Assembly: GCA_947683425.1 (NCBI GenBank)
Contig: CANTUQ010000004.1
Span: 10,764,001-10,828,000, forward strand
Origin: Excoecaria cochinchinensis
Taxonomy: Eukaryota > Streptophyta > Magnoliopsida > Malpighiales > Euphorbiaceae
DNA length: 64,000 nt
Reading direction: 5' to 3'
Each line of letters opens with the position of its first letter. Within the stretch, counting starts at the first letter, position 1. Below, in pieces: positions 1-12,693 of the stretch. Below the pieces are notes generated by a model. It worked only from the letters and a program-made list of their open reading frames with translations, made no database searches and was not told where the DNA came from. The translations under genes and the position numbers were made by a program.

Positions 1-1113
1 TTATTTTATCTCATTTTATCATTTATTATATATTTAATTTATTTAATTGATTTAATTATTAACATTATTTCATTTGTATTTTTATTTTTTTGTCAAAACT
101 TATTTTCTTTACTTGGACATTTTTGCGAGCACACGAGGAAATCTAGAAGGCTCGTTTGGGTTAGATATTTAATTGCTTTATTTGTAATATTTCATTTATT
201 TGGCTTTTTCATTTATTTTGCCATGTAATCTTTAATAAAATTGTTTATTTTAGGCACGCTAAAAAGAAAATCACAAAAACATTTCTATTAATTAATTTGG
301 CATTTTTTCTAAATAAAAATGAGACCAATGTCCTAGTTTTTCATACCGAAATAAACCATCACCTTTAACAATTTTTTAAAAAGTATGCATGCGAAGACCA
401 ATGTCCTCATTCTTAATCAATATCCCGATTTATGTATGATTTGTATTTTATTTACAATGGGGGTTGTATTCCGCCCCTAGTTTTGTTGTATTTATTGTCA
501 TGTACTTTATTTTAATCTTGGTTTATTAATCGCTTCCATTATGTGATTGACATGCGTTTTAATTAGTCGCATTAAATTGAATGAGAAATGGGATGAAACG
601 CTAAATATAAAACTCAATTATAAACTTAACCAAGGTATGAATAAATGGGAAGTCCCGAACCTTCTCTGGTCTTTGGGCTCAACGAGGCGAGAGGGCCATC
701 TTAGCATTCGTTGGGGTGGAAGCCTCCAAAACACCTCTTGTGTCCCGTAAAAAGGTTTAAACTTGCACAGTCCTAGGCACCACGACGCGAGAGGGCCGTC
801 CTGATGTTCTATTAGGGTGGATACCTCCAAGACACCTCTGGTTTGCCCAAGCGTGAGGCTAGAGGATCATCCTGTCATTAGGGTGCAAGCCTCCAAAACA
901 CCTCCGGCTTGCCTATAATGGACATAACAGTGCTGTCTTAGGCTCACTGAGCCTAGACGACCTTTCCCAATGTTCTATTGGGTGGCAACTCAAAGAAACC
1001 TCCTTGTTGCCCAAAATTGATGCACTTGTAATTTTTTACAAGTTCTCATGAACCTCATCCCGAAAGCCCTAAAAGCGGGCGGTTCGGGGCACCCCGGGGT
1101 TCAGTGCGCGTCA
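1..1113 (+). mobile_element. TAT-like gypsy LTR fragment, forward
   Basis: AT-rich sequence followed by a GC-richer stretch that ends in GTGCGCGTCA. This resembles the LTR end GGCGCGCGTCA that sits beside the primer site of T1 and T2, but here it reads on the plus strand. A segment near 950-985 (AGCCTAGACGACCTTTCCC and a nearby GTTCTATTGG) matches the reverse complement of 10895-10930 in the T1 LTR. I read it as an opposite-orientation LTR (solo or part of an element) inserted in the T1 3' LTR, with its start outside the window. Confidence 0.55.
640..1012 (+). repeat. Degenerate tandem repeat inside the forward TAT-like LTR
   Basis: About four irregular copies, roughly 75-100 bases apart (near 675, 774, 851 and 941), share the words GAGGCGAGAGGGCC and GCCTCCAAAACACCTC or close variants. 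A single related copy is present in the T1 and T2 LTRs, so the array is a local expansion. No coding content is seen. Confidence 0.5.
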
Positions 1114-1276
1114 CAGGGTCTCACTGCCCAAGCCCAAAAAGAAATTTTTTTTTAAAGCGAAAAACACATTTTTTTCGAGGAAGCCATCACTTCTATTTGC
1201 TTCTTGCCCGCAAACAGGCATAATTTTCATCATTGGGCAACTTCGACCTGGACTGTCTCAGGACCCGGTGTCTACA
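1114..1276 (-). repeat. T1 3' LTR, first 163 bases, with PPT beside it
   Basis: The stretch matches 20770-20934 and 36840-36984 closely, including the end that reads TGTAGACACCGGGTCC on the minus strand. The neighbouring bases 1277-1287 read CTGGGGGCAAC on the minus strand, the expected polypurine-like position just upstream of a 3' LTR. The rest of the LTR is displaced by the forward LTR at 1-1113. Confidence 0.65.
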
Positions 1277-1343
1277 GTTGCCCCCAGTTTTGGGGAACGT
1301 AGTGCCTAGGTGAGCCAAAACTCAAAGAAAAAGACAAGAGAGA

Positions 1344-4300
1344 TGTAACGCCCCATACCCGTAAATGGTACGGATATTGAATGTCACGACATTACTGACT
1401 AATCGATACTTATGACAAATGCGATAATTTTTTTTTCTTAACTTATAAACTTATCAAATCATTTAATCTAGTTCAGACATTACATGCAACTTATCATGTC
1501 ATTCATCAATATCTATAACATTTAACATGTCCGTATTAAACGATACATAATCAAGGCTAAACTTTTACATATACATGCCACTAATACTATTCATTTAATC
1601 AAAATTGGGCAGCATAACGTCTATAACATTTACTACCCAAAACCTGCAATTCAACAACCACATAGCCCAACTCAGGGGCACAACAATCATAATTCAATAC
1701 TCATTCAAATCTTAATTCATAAAAACTAATCCAGTACATATAAACCAATACAATAACATTTGACTAATTCATTAACTTATAACAATCATATACATTACAA
1801 AAACAATAACAAAATATTCTTAACTTCAATCGACCGGTCTGGTCCGATCTCAAAGCTGATGGGTCACCTGCTCCACAGACGTTCCACTTGGCACCTACAC
1901 GCAATCAAATAAACTACATGCTGAGCATTAAATATGCTCAATGGTGATTACGAATCTAATAATTTTCAATGCTAACAAATGCACACATACATGCATAATA
2001 ATACACTATTCCTTGCTTCCATTTAGATCACTCACTAAACCTTACTTAGTTTCATTTTACACTATAGTCTTTTATTTGCCATTCTTATTGGCAAAAATAC
2101 AATTTAATCCTTAATATATTAAGAGCTTATCATACCCCCCATTCATTTTCTTAAACTACCAGTTTGCCATTTGGTTCCACTTATTTACCAACGTGCCACT
2201 AAGTGAATTTTCTCCCATTTATTTACTTAGTGTACAATTTACCATATAATTCTCAATTGTCTATCACTTTACACATTTGCTCACATTTTTCTCTATCTTA
2301 CTATTTCCACAGTAATGGTATTCTTATAACACTTCTCTATACTTTTGACCTGTAGATTTACATTTTAGTCCTCAAATTATTACTTTCATGTTCATTTTAC
2401 ATATTAATTCATATTACATCTTTACATTGCATTTAAATTCATTAATCACTCACTGAATCATTTTTATTCATTTAACATATCATTTCATATACAAATTACC
2501 GTCTAGTCCTTATTTTATCAATTTTAGGGCAAATTTACATTTTTTCCCTTCTTTTGACGTTATTTACGGAAATGCCACTAGTTCATTTCTCTTTTCATTT
2601 TAAATCATTATTAGGCTTACAAATTACATATTAGTCCATGTTTTAGCATTTTCATGGAAAATTACATTTTAGTCCCTGGACTTTGGACTTTTCACGAGAC
2701 TGTCATATTAATTTCACTTTTCACTTACATGTTACTTATTAGTATACTTTTACACTTAATTGCTATTTTGCCCCTACTTTTGGCAATGGTCCTTCATTTA
2801 ACATTTACTTGTAATTTTGTCATTTATTCACTATATTTTCACCTTTATTCACTTCTTAGCTTATAATTTGCCAATTAGTCTCCCGATTAATTGTTTTTGC
2901 GGTAAATTATGTTTTGGTCTTTAAACTTTTATTTTCTTCCATGTGAGTCCTTTTTCATTTAAATTTTCATGTTCACTATACCTTTTGCATTTTCAGGTCA
3001 TTTTCATCACTATGACCCGTTTGGCTTATGATTTGAGTAAATTACGTTTTTACCCCAAACTTTTTACTTTCTTTCACTTAAGTCCTTTTCCATATAACTT
3101 TTTATTTTCATGTTACTTTTCACATTTTCATGTCATTTTACTTCTGACAGAATCATATCATTTTGCGATTTTGCTTATTACACTTAGGCTTTTTATACAT
3201 TATGCTTTTGCATATTATGTCATATTACATAATGCCGTGCCACATTATGCCTTTACATGTTATACTTTTGCATATTACACTTGTACATATTAGTTCTTTA
3301 TACTTATACCTTTTGCATGTTACGTTATGCTGTTTTACTTTGCATCTTATTACTTTTTCTCATTTTACATTTTATCATATTATGCCTTTGCATTATACAT
3401 TATGTCATATTACACTCATGTCATATTTCATTTGATCATTTTACTTTTTGCTTTTTCAAACATTTTGCAATCATATCACTTTTATGCCCCTAGTACGATC
3501 CCGACAGATAATCTGTAAACTGGATATACGAGATGTGGGCCCTAAAGTCCCACTGCACTGCACTAGGGAATGACCCCGAAGGATCACTCCATTATGCAAC
3601 ATATGACGTATGACGTATGACGTATGACGTGTGACATATAACATATAACAGAGGACTGTGAGAGACCATCGCGAATCTGTCATAGCAAAGCAAGTCGCTA
3701 TGACTTGCACCGAGGTATCAATGGTGTCCCTATGGCTAGCCAAACATATCCCGAACTAGATTAAATCGCCAGACCACTAAGGGAAAAACCTTCACATTTA
3801 TCAAAATTTATCTTTTCAAATAGACTTTCAAATCCACTTTCGTTCTTTTATCACTTTCATATTACATATGACATGTGACGTATAACAAATGATTTATCAG
3901 TACATTTTCATTTTCATTTTAGTCACTTCATTTTCATTTGTTTCACTTAATCAAAATAAAATCACATATACATATAATTTCAATTATTTCAATAATTATT
4001 ATTATTATTTTCACCTTGAGTATAATGGAATACCATACTTAAAAATATTCATATAATTTCCATAAATTCCAAATAAATTTGTGGACGCTTCTTTTCATGC
4101 CTAATTTCATTTTGGGCCATTAATCTTTGATTATACACAAGTTACCCCCTAGTACACACTAAGGGTTCATTTGGCCAAGGAAGGCACTTTACCTTACAAT
4201 TTCTTTTAAACATTTCAATTCACTTCTAAGTCACTTATTCATTCATATTACAGTTCACATGACATATGAACCACTTAATCTATCACATTTCCTTACTTAG

Positions 4301-5992
4301 CCCATTTGGCCATCTTAGGGTTTTTCTCTAACATTTTAATTATCATCTAATTATCACTTATTTCACTAGATTTAACCTCAATTCACATGTGTATACCATT
4401 TAATTTCATTTAAACACTAGGTATACCTCAAATATACCTAAGTATAACATTATGTCACATTATGTTTAACACTTGCACTTAGTTTTACTTCATTCTAATC
4501 ACTCCAATTGGCTTAGTTACCCTCCCTAAGCTCAATTAACACCTCAATTTCAATTGTACATGCAAATCATATATAATCACTATAAAACATAATAGAAAAC
4601 CCTAATTTTTCCAAAGAAAATTCATGGATTAGGTAATCACAAACCTCAATTCCATGCTTAACCCTCCTCAAGCTTCCTTTTTCTTAGCTTTACCCTTAGA
4701 AACCTCCTTTTTCCCTTTGATTATCCTCCATGGCCGAATTCCACAACAAGAGAATCTATCAATTTCTTGCTTCATTAATCAATTCCAACAACATAAATTA
4801 TGTATATACATCTAAAACTACCAATATAAACCATAAAATTAAAATAATTCTATCAATTGTTTCCTTACCTCCACTTAACTCCTTCCTTGAAATCTCTCAA
4901 TTTCTTCACTTCTTTTCACCCAAAAGTACTATAATACTTACTATTAAGCTGAAAAGAAGTTCAATTTCAGTTGAGGGGCTTGAATTTGATAGATTTGTCA
5001 AGGAAAATGAAAGAAAAAATGAAGAACAAGGCCACGAATTTGAAGAGGAAAGGAAGAGAGAACAAAAATGTGAAGGACTTCCCTCAAATCTATAGATTTC
5101 TAACATTAAATAGGTAGGTGAGAGTAGGTTAGCCTATTCATTAGCTCATTAATTAGATAATTATCCAATTATACCACCTCAATTTAATTCTCTCACTTCT
5201 CAACTGCAAATCACTCCAAATTTGATTCCAAAATTCATATCATATAAAAATTATGTTGTACACAAAATTTCAGCCCAATCGGAGTCCATTTCAGGTTCGG
5301 TTCAATCAAATCGGTTCGGCCAGTAAATTTTCGGTACTCTCCAAAAATTCCCATTTTACTACCAAAAATTATACATATTATTTAGAGACTATCTAGAAGT
5401 TCCTGAAATTTTTGGACATTATTTGCTATTTTTAAAGCATTGGTCAAACCTCCGGTCAACTGAGTACTATTCAAACCAAAATCATAGCTTTTTCCTTAGT
5501 TTTTAACGTCAATTCCTTATAAAAATGACTCCAAAATTCTTAACTCATATTAATTAGACTCCAATAATATTTTGGGGGCAATCGGAAATCATTTTTCGGT
5601 CTGGTAATTATTTACCAGTCCGATAACTCAATTTTGCAATGTCACCAAAATTAAATTTTTCATTACCATATGATTCTTCTCATCGATACGAGTACGTCCA
5701 TATTCTCAGATTATTTTTCTGAGGTCCGTAGCACTCTCTACGGTCCGATCAAACTCTCAGTCAACCTAGTTACTATTAATATCGGAACTGCTACTTTTTC
5801 TTATTTCTGACTTTTGAGTTCCTATTTGACCTCGATTTCACTCCAAATTTTAACCTCGAACTCATTGTGACTTATATTTTCCATTAATCAAATAAAATAT
5901 TTTTCGACTCCGGGAAGTACTATTCACACCGGTGTCACTATTCACTATCAGGAAATACTATTTTCGGCTAGCCCGGTATTGGGGCCATTACA
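1344..5992 (-). mobile_element. S1: solo LTR of a chromovirus (Tekay-like) family, 4.65 kb
   Basis: Plus strand begins TGTAACGCCCCATACCCG and ends GGGGCCATTACA, i.e. in sense TGTAATGGCCCC...GGGGCGTTACA. It is flanked by the 5-bp duplication AGAGA at 1339-1343 and 5993-5997. The uninterrupted site is visible in T2 near 37045-37060, where the same T1-like sequence continues without an insertion. The interior is AT/pyrimidine-rich with recurring phrases such as ACATTTTAGTCC (2340-3480) and a short TATGACG array near 3600-3640. I see no coding region: ORFs of up to about 120 codons inside it are low-complexity. It is a complete LTR left by unequal recombination. The family also appears as the remnant at 20935-21620. 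Confidence 0.85.
1892..1946 (-). other. Conserved LTR two-hairpin motif, divergent copy
   Basis: Contains the inverted repeat TGAGCATTAAATATGCTCA at the place where other chromovirus-type LTRs carry the AAGCG/CGCTT hairpin, followed in sense by a weak second stem ending in GTAGGTG. It lies about 550 bases from the LTR 3' end. Membership rests on position and arrangement more than on sequence. Confidence 0.35.
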
Positions 5993-6032
5993 AGAGACGT
6001 ACCTCAGGCAGCTGTCTTCTTGAACTGGGTGA

Positions 6033-6310
6033 TGCTGTTGTGGTGATTATCGCCATGTTGTCGGCGTGTTATGCTTTGTTGATGTTGTAGTGCTGTGATC
6101 GTTCAAACCCTCCGTAGAGCGGTAGTGCCGTCATTATGCAAACCTTTCTGAAGTGGTAGTGTCGTGGTCGTGCTAACCTTTCGTATAATGGTAGTGCCGC
6201 CATCGTGCTAACCTTTCTGAGTTGGTGAAGTGGTAGTGCCGTGATCGTACAAACCCTCCGTGGAGTAGTAGTGCTATCATCGTGCTAATCCTTCTGAAGT
6301 AGTGCTGTCT
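6033..6310 (-). repeat. T1 internal tandem repeat A
   Basis: Five or so degenerate copies, about 45-60 bases each, of a unit containing GTGGTAGTGCCGTGATCGT and AACCCTCCGTGGAG or AACCTTTCTGAAG. They lie between the PPT side and the gag of T1. T2 and 58070-58425 have unrelated tandem arrays in or beside comparable sequence, and such arrays are common in TAT/Ogre elements. Confidence 0.6.
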
Positions 6311-6510
6311 ATGAGCCCTTTGGTTGATTGCCCCTTGGGAGATCTTTTTTTAATTTGCCCCGTAAGAGGTCTTTGGTTGACTTCCCCCTGAGAGGTCTTT
6401 GGTTAATTTGCCCCCTGAAAGGTTTTTGGTTGACTGCCTCCTGAGAGGTCTTTGGTTGAATGTGCTCCCTAAGAGGTCTTGGGTTGAATGTTTGGATTGA
6501 TGTCGTCACT
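6304..6510 (-). repeat. T1 internal tandem repeat B
   Basis: About six copies of a 34-37 base unit with the consensus GAGGTCTTTGGTTGA plus TTGCCCCCT. It translates to repetitive peptides in several frames, but none looks like a real protein. Confidence 0.65.
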
Positions 6511-8422
6511 TGCCTTTTGTTGGTGTCCACATCGAATCTTTTTTACTGGAAAACTGGAAAACCAAATATGCAGGAAAAAATGGTGAGTATGCAAGTGAAA
6601 TGCATGGGTTATGCAGGAATGCAAGATAAGAATTCATCTGAGTGGATTTGGATGCGATAGCCGGTTTGGTCACAAATTGCAGTAGGATCGGTACCCTCTG
6701 GAATTGCTTTTGAATTTCATGCCTTTGGGGATTACGAGGTTCTCTTCTGATACGTGTAGTCATTATTTTAAGGTAGCATGTCCCTTGTCGATTTTCACAC
6801 TAGCTTTTCTTAGCGGAAAATGCGTCATTTCGGATTTTCACATAACCCTGTGCCTTATTTTTTACCTGAAATGGACCCAAACCAATCCAGCTGCTTTTAT
6901 ATATTTATTTATTTATTTATTTTTTATTTTAAGAGAAAGGGATAGAGCACCGGAGGGAAGATAGTACCAATGCACTGATTCTACGCCGGACCTAGACAGC
7001 TTTGAGTATGCAAGATGAACTGCTCTGGTCACATCAATATATCATTGCATATATGTATACATTTCAACTTGATTGCATAGCACATGATCGTTATTTGGCA
7101 TTAACTTAAAAAATACAAGACTTCATCTAATCTCGGAATAGATCCTGAAAACATCAAACTCCTGTTATCAATCAGTCCTCTCGGGTCTTCATGATTGAAT
7201 ATTTTCTCTGAGCTCTTAATTTTTTCCTTTGAACACAGATTCTAGATGCAACGTTGGGGACAAGACTTAACTCGAATGCATGAATGCACTCGTGGCTCCT
7301 CGCTTGAAGCTCAAGAAACACCATATGCCTCTTCTTATGTACCAAACCTTATTAGAAGGCCATCTCCGCTAATGGGATAAGATTGAACCAAGAATCAAGA
7401 GGTCTTACTTTGGTTGTAATGTTAGGCTTAGGTAGATGGCTGTCAAAGGAGTATCAGGTCGCTAGAGAAAAATAGCCGCAATATCTATTCGACTGATTGG
7501 TGAACTGCTCTCAACTCAGTTGCATATACAAAGGTACTTTTGAATTCGGGCTCGATAACATTTTAGCTCATTAAGATCAAAATAACAATTAAAAAGATAA
7601 TCGTCAAAACTCATCGAGTGGTTACTATCTTGAGCTCTATATTTTCATTTTTTTTTCTGCTTCTTTTTTTTTTTCTCTCTCTTTTTCTTTTTCTTTTTCT
7701 TTTTTATGTCTCTGACCATGCAGAGTTTGTGAATACAAAACCTTCTTCCCCACGCGTAAACTCATCCTTATATGGGCGAGCTTTGATGGCCCAAAAGATT
7801 ATCAATGAAGTACATCCGTCCTTATTAAAGCAGCCATTCTTCTAAGGGGAGATAAAAATCATTTCAGGCGACGGGTAGTTTGAACATCTGTAATAAGAAA
7901 ATCGGTACGCATTTAGCATACCAGAATAAAGGCTCAACGGGCTAGCAAGCAATTGCAAAATAAAAGGTAGAAAATAGTCATTTAGAGAGCTATGCAAAGA
8001 AGGGCTGCCTAAATCATTTTCTAAGTTCCGTCTTATCCAGGGATTGCTTTGATGGGTAATCAGAAAGGTTCTAGTGCTCTTAGTGAGTTTTCATCCAATC
8101 CCCTAATTGCAACTAGTTTTTCTTTTATCACTTTTTCTTCTTTTTATTTTCAGCTCTCAGAATTTTCCTCTCTTCAAGAGTTATATCAGATGCTATCAAG
8201 ATTTTCTTTGGGTTTTCCAAAGTTTCGACATTAAATACAGTAGTATTAATTGAATTAATATAAAAAAATGAATACATCGTGATCATGAGAAATGAAATCA
8301 TTAGAGACACTATACGCAAGATTGTTCATTTTATTGAAATAACCAACATTGCAAATATTGTTATAAAAAGCGTTATTGGAATAAAAAGCAACTAAAAACA
8401 TATTCTTCTCCTCCGATCACAT
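6511..8422 (-). other. T1 non-coding internal region where pol would be expected
   Basis: No gene seen. A stretch near 6765-6900 (CACACTAGCTTTTCTTAGCG) is shared with T2 near 37785-37920, so part of it belongs to the family. The bases from about 6900 to 9090 are missing in T2. Pyrimidine-rich runs occur at 7650-7710 and 8128-8160. I see none of the usual pol signatures on either strand. Confidence 0.5.
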
Positions 8423-9840
8423 TTATGGCGGGGGGACTGCATTATATCCTGCCCTCTTCTTCTTCTCCCTCTTCTTAGGGTCAGTGATCTCCTTGGAATC
8501 AATAAGATCTTGAATTTTGTTCCTCAGGGTTTGGCAGTAATCTCTCAGGTGCCCAGTGTGCTGATGGTAGGCGCAGTACTGATCATCTCTATGCCCTAAT
8601 TGTTCCTGATTCACAGCTAGGCTAGGTGGTAGTGGTCTCAGCTTACCCTCCTTTGTCAATTTCTCTAAGGCCCAAGACAGAGAGCAGCCTAAATTGGAAT
8701 AATACCTTTGAGTTTGCCCAACCTCGGTAGCTGAAACCTCAGTTGTCTTATCATTCTCGCCATTACTGCCCCCAGCACTGCCTAATCTGTACCCCGACTA
8801 ATTCATGAAATTCTTCCCAGCGAAGTTACCTTGGCTTGCTTTCTTTGCTAGGTACTCACCCTCTGCTTTGATAGCTATGTCCTTTAAAGACTCCCAGTCC
8901 TTCAACCTTTTCATTCTCAGTCCATCTCTCAGGTAAGAGCTAGCATTCCGAATGAACAATCGGATCTGGTCAGGAGTATCAGGTTTGGGCTTCATTTCCA
9001 TAACTCAGTTTCTCCACTAAGTGAGGTACTCATGAAAAGACTCCCCAGCTTTTTGCTGCAGTAGCTCTAAATCCTTCAATGTTACTTCCATTCTTGTACT
9101 ACAATCATATTGCTTTAGGAACTCTTCGGTCAGCAAGTCCCAATCCTCCTTCGTCCTTCGGTCTAGCCCATGATACCAATCCACCGCTGGGCCAGTTAAG
9201 CATAGACAAAAATACTCAATCTTCTGTCTCTTTGTTAAAGTGGTCCCCTTAAGCATAGACAAAAATACTCAATCTTCTGTCTCTTTGTTAAAGTGGTCCC
9301 CTTCAGGACCAGCGAGTACTGCTTTATGTGTGCAGTGGGATCAGAGGTACCGTTAAATTTGGGAATATCTGGCATCTTGAAGTTCTGAGGGATTAGATCA
9401 TCACTGTCTAACTCTCGATCTTCAGGATTTATTCCTCTTACTACCTTCAACATCCTTGTCATAGCTTCAAACTTTTCCTTCATTTTTCGCCACATGGCAT
9501 CCTCCGGCTTGGGCGACTTTTCCTTTACTACTGTCAGCTCTTCTTGCTCCTCCCATAGGTCAATCACAGATTTAGGGCCTTCTCTATGCTCGATAGGCAC
9601 TGGCACTCTTAGCTCAACCAGAGGTGGATCAACTGCTGCTAGGGGATCCTCTCTAGCAGCCCCTTGTTCATCTTGCCCCCTAGCTGGAGTAGCAGCCTGT
9701 TGCCCGGCAATTGAGGCTAGGGTAGTGACAAGGTTGCCCATCATCGCCATCATCCTGGCCTCAAACTCTTCCATTCTTTTCCCCACTTCCTCGGCAATCA
9801 TTTCCCTGGTTGCATCAGAACCACTTGCTGGATTAGACAT
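8423..9840 (-). pseudogene. gag: TAT/Ogre-like gag, frameshifted
   Basis: Structural (capsid/nucleocapsid) protein of T1. The start MSNPASGSDATREMI is at 9840. The N-terminal half is charged (GKRMEEFEARMMAMMGNL) and leads into a retrotransposon gag domain with KFNGTSDPTAHIKQY, then GPAVDWYHGL and LLTEEFLKQYDC. A C-terminal Cys/His segment, YCAYHQHTGHLRDYC followed by TLRNKIQDLIDSKEI (about 8500-8570), is typical of TAT/Ogre gags. The frame is broken by the 53-bp duplication at 9198-9303, by a stop near 9016, and by a stop before the last block near 8798. The pieces otherwise line up in order, so the gene was lost recently. No protease follows. Identification is by motif only. Confidence 0.75.
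9198..9303. repeat. 53-bp perfect-looking tandem duplication in T1 gag
   Basis: Bases 9198-9250 are repeated directly at 9251-9303 (both begin AAGCATAGACAAAAATACTC). Since 53 is not a multiple of three, the duplication shifts the gag frame. The two halves look identical by eye, which suggests a recent event. Confidence 0.85.
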
Positions 9841-10758
9841 GCTTGTTTTTACTGATGATTCAGAAGACAATATCTCACTACCTTTAGAGAGAGAATCTGA
9901 ACCCTGATTTGAAACCAGCTCTGATAATCCCAAGAGTAAAATCTTTCTTAACCGACTTTTAGGACCTTTAAACCACCTGGACGAATATATAATGGCTACA
10001 AAACATACCTTTGTTAGGATGATGCATGACTTGAAGTGCAATGCATGGTCGTGCTGATGTAGCAGAGATAAACACAAGCAAGCAGATAGATCCTTTCGAC
10101 CTTATTTCTCTCACATACGAGGTAGTGCAGTCTCTTTCCTAGGCGGGCTTTATCCAAGGGTTAACAGGGAACCCATTGGACACGTATAGTGCACGACAAA
10201 AAATCGGCAGCATAACAACTCTTAACTAATGTACATTCGTATAGGTGTTTGGCCATCATATATTTAAATAATTCAAATAAATTAAGATGGGCCTACCGGG
10301 TCATGAAAGCCTTTGATGAAGATCATTTAATTTAATTGATTTTGTTCAATATATGACGGCCCAAATAGCAAGCGCGGTATTATGGTACATTTCACCTAGT
10401 GGGAGTATCTATTGCCATTACATGGGCTTTGGTCAAAGGTGTGTTACTTTAGGTCTACCCAAGCATAGTCCCTGCCAAAGGGTCTAGCTCATCACGAGCA
10501 TAGCAACCAATCGGGTCTCCATTTAATATATCATTTGATGGTACGAGGCTTGGGCTGGTGATTATCCCGAGCACTTCCCTACAATGAGTGAAAGTAAGGT
10601 CGTATTTTTGGAATACACCGGGGTAGATAAGGGACCAACTAACATAATTCTAAGGCTCTAATATATGTAATGCAATTTTGATCAAAAATAGAATTTTTGA
10701 TTCTTAACAACTCAATTATAATTTTACTTAAGTCACTTTCGAAGTGAAGTTTCGATCA
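9841..10758 (-). other. T1 leader between primer site and gag
   Basis: About 0.9 kb with no gene seen, colinear with T2 at 38632-39551 (shared phrases such as ATATGACGGCCCAAATAGC versus ATGTATGATGGCCCAAATAG). It is the untranslated leader of the element. Confidence 0.55.
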
Positions 10759-10776
10759 TCCCCAACAGAGTCGCCA
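10759..10776 (-). other. T1 primer binding site
   Basis: Minus strand reads TGGCGACTCTGTTGGGGA, three bases from the LTR end ...GCGCGTCA. TAT/Ogre elements use this kind of site (reported as tRNA-Arg-like). It is not the initiator-Met site used by the other elements here. Confidence 0.7.
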
Positions 10777-12220
10777 CTATGACGCGCGCCAAGCCTAGCA
10801 AAGGCCCTCGCCGAGCCCGCCTTTTGGGACTGGAGGGATTGGTTCGTGTCTTTTTGATCTTGGGCATCACGAGTCATCTTGGATGCCTCCTTTCCAATAG
10901 AACATTGGAAAGGATCATCTAGACTCACAACGCCTTTAGGCACCTTTGGGGTATTTTGGAGTCGCCACCCAATTTACAAGAAATTGGGAAAGGTCTCTAA
11001 CCTCTATTGGTCTAAACAAGACGTGTTCGGAACTTCACTCTTATTAATGACTTAAGTCTATAAATGAGTTTTTAAGAAATTAAAATTCCATCTCTCATCT
11101 CACGCGATTGTGCATTGAATTTAAAGCGCATTTGCAAGCATGTTGAAAGCGATAAAATAAAGTGGTAAATAAATAAATAAATCATGAAGATAAAATAATG
11201 AATAAAAAATTGGGACAAAACAATCCCCCAAAAAGAATAAAAGATGCGACAAAACAGTCCCCCAAAATAAAAATAATATAAATAAATAAAACTTGCTCAA
11301 AATAAACAAGTAAATAAAAAGCAATCAAAATGCAACATACATAAATCGGGTCATTTATTGAATTTTAGGAACATTGGTTCTTTTTTATTAATTAGAAATT
11401 GGAGAACTATTTTTAGGATATTGATTGAGAAAACCCGGGATGAGTGATCCCATTTTATGAAAATTTAGTTTTCCATTTGAATGTGATATTTTATTGGCTA
11501 AAATAGGACATTGGTCCAATTTATTAATAAAAATCAAGTTATTATTTGTTATAAAAAAATATGATTTTCTATAATACGGACGGATATGAAATACATTTTT
11601 ACATACAACACATAAAAAATAATAATAATAAAAAATACAACAATTAAAATGCCAACCATCAATTTGAAAGTCTCTAATTCTCCGATCCTCCGACCGGAGT
11701 ACGAGTGTAACTCGCAAAGACAAATAATTTTTGAGACAACAAAACAAAAACAAAATAAATGTTAGTAAAGTAATTAAATGAATAATATATGAACAAACAA
11801 TTAAATAAAAACTAATAAATAAACTAATTAAGTAAACAAATAAAAATAATTAAAACTTGATAAATAATATAGCAATAGCATTAATAATTATTAATAGAGT
11901 AAAAAAAAAAAAAACAAATAAATTATAAATAAACAATTGACAATGCAATAAATATGATTTAATAATAATAATAATAATAATAAATATATTAATAAAATAT
12001 TAATAATAATAATCTTTGAAAACATATTAATATAAAATAATGATAACAATTAGGCTAAATAAAGATAACCATAATAGTAAAATGAATTAAAGTAAGATAA
12101 ACCAAAAGAGAACAAAGTACCCACGTGAAAGGCAAAACTAAAGGACAAAAAGTGGATCAAAGTGATGAAAATGCAAATGGAAAGAAAAAAGAAATGCAAA
12201 TGGAAAAGAGGAGCATTAAT

Positions 12221-12290
12221 GCACGACTCGTGCAAACTTGCACGAGTCGTGCACCACCTTCATGACTCGTGCATGAATGCACGAGTCGTG
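12221..12290. repeat. T1 palindrome cluster 1 (GCACGACTCGTGC type)
   Basis: Four palindromes in 70 bases: GCACGACTCGTGC at 12221, GCACGAGTCGTGC from about 12240, a variant ATGACTCGTGCAT, and TGCACGAGTCGTGA ending near 12290. The core is CACGASTCGTG. The 13-mer recurs exactly at 13037 and in Copia-1. Confidence 0.85.
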
Positions 12291-12588
12291 AAGGCCCGAG
12301 TGGGAAAGAAACTCATGAAAATAAATAATTTTGAGACAGCAAAATAAAATAAATAAAATGGTAATAAAATAAATTAAACAAATAATGAACAAATAAATTA
12401 ATTGAATAAAATAATTAATTAAAACAATTAATAGATCAATCAAATAATAATCAGTTAAACTAATTAAATATAAATAAGTAGAAATAAATAGACATAAAAT
12501 AATTGCATTAAAGATAGAGATAAGAAATAAAAGAAGCAAAGATAGCATGTAGAAAATGAAGGAAAACAAAAGAAAACAGGACAGTGAA

Positions 12589-12693
12589 GAAAACACAGCT
12601 GTGTTTTCTGAGGAAACACAGCTGTGTTTCCTCAGCAAGGCGCTCGGCAGTGTAGAAACACAGCTGTGTTTCTTGTGAAACACAGCTGTGTTT
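12589..12693. repeat. T1 palindrome cluster 2 (AAACACAGCTGTGTTT)
   Basis: Four copies of the perfect palindrome AAACACAGCTGTGTTT (the last copies slightly trimmed). Copy two, 12610-12633, is a perfect 24-base palindrome with GAGG/CCTC outer arms. The copies lie in pairs separated by a short GC-rich spacer. Confidence 0.9.

Noticed and set aside
2943..3518. Hydrophobic ORFs resembling membrane proteins
   Set aside because: They arise from pyrimidine-rich repeats in S1 with overlapping frames of equal length.
4730..5095. 121-codon ORF inside S1
   Set aside because: Low-complexity, within an LTR, no recognisable domain, and an antisense ORF of similar quality overlaps it.
12216..12683. 155-codon minus-strand ORF in the T1 LTR
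   Set aside because: It spans two palindrome clusters joined by AT-rich sequence; the encoded peptide is a translation of the repeats.
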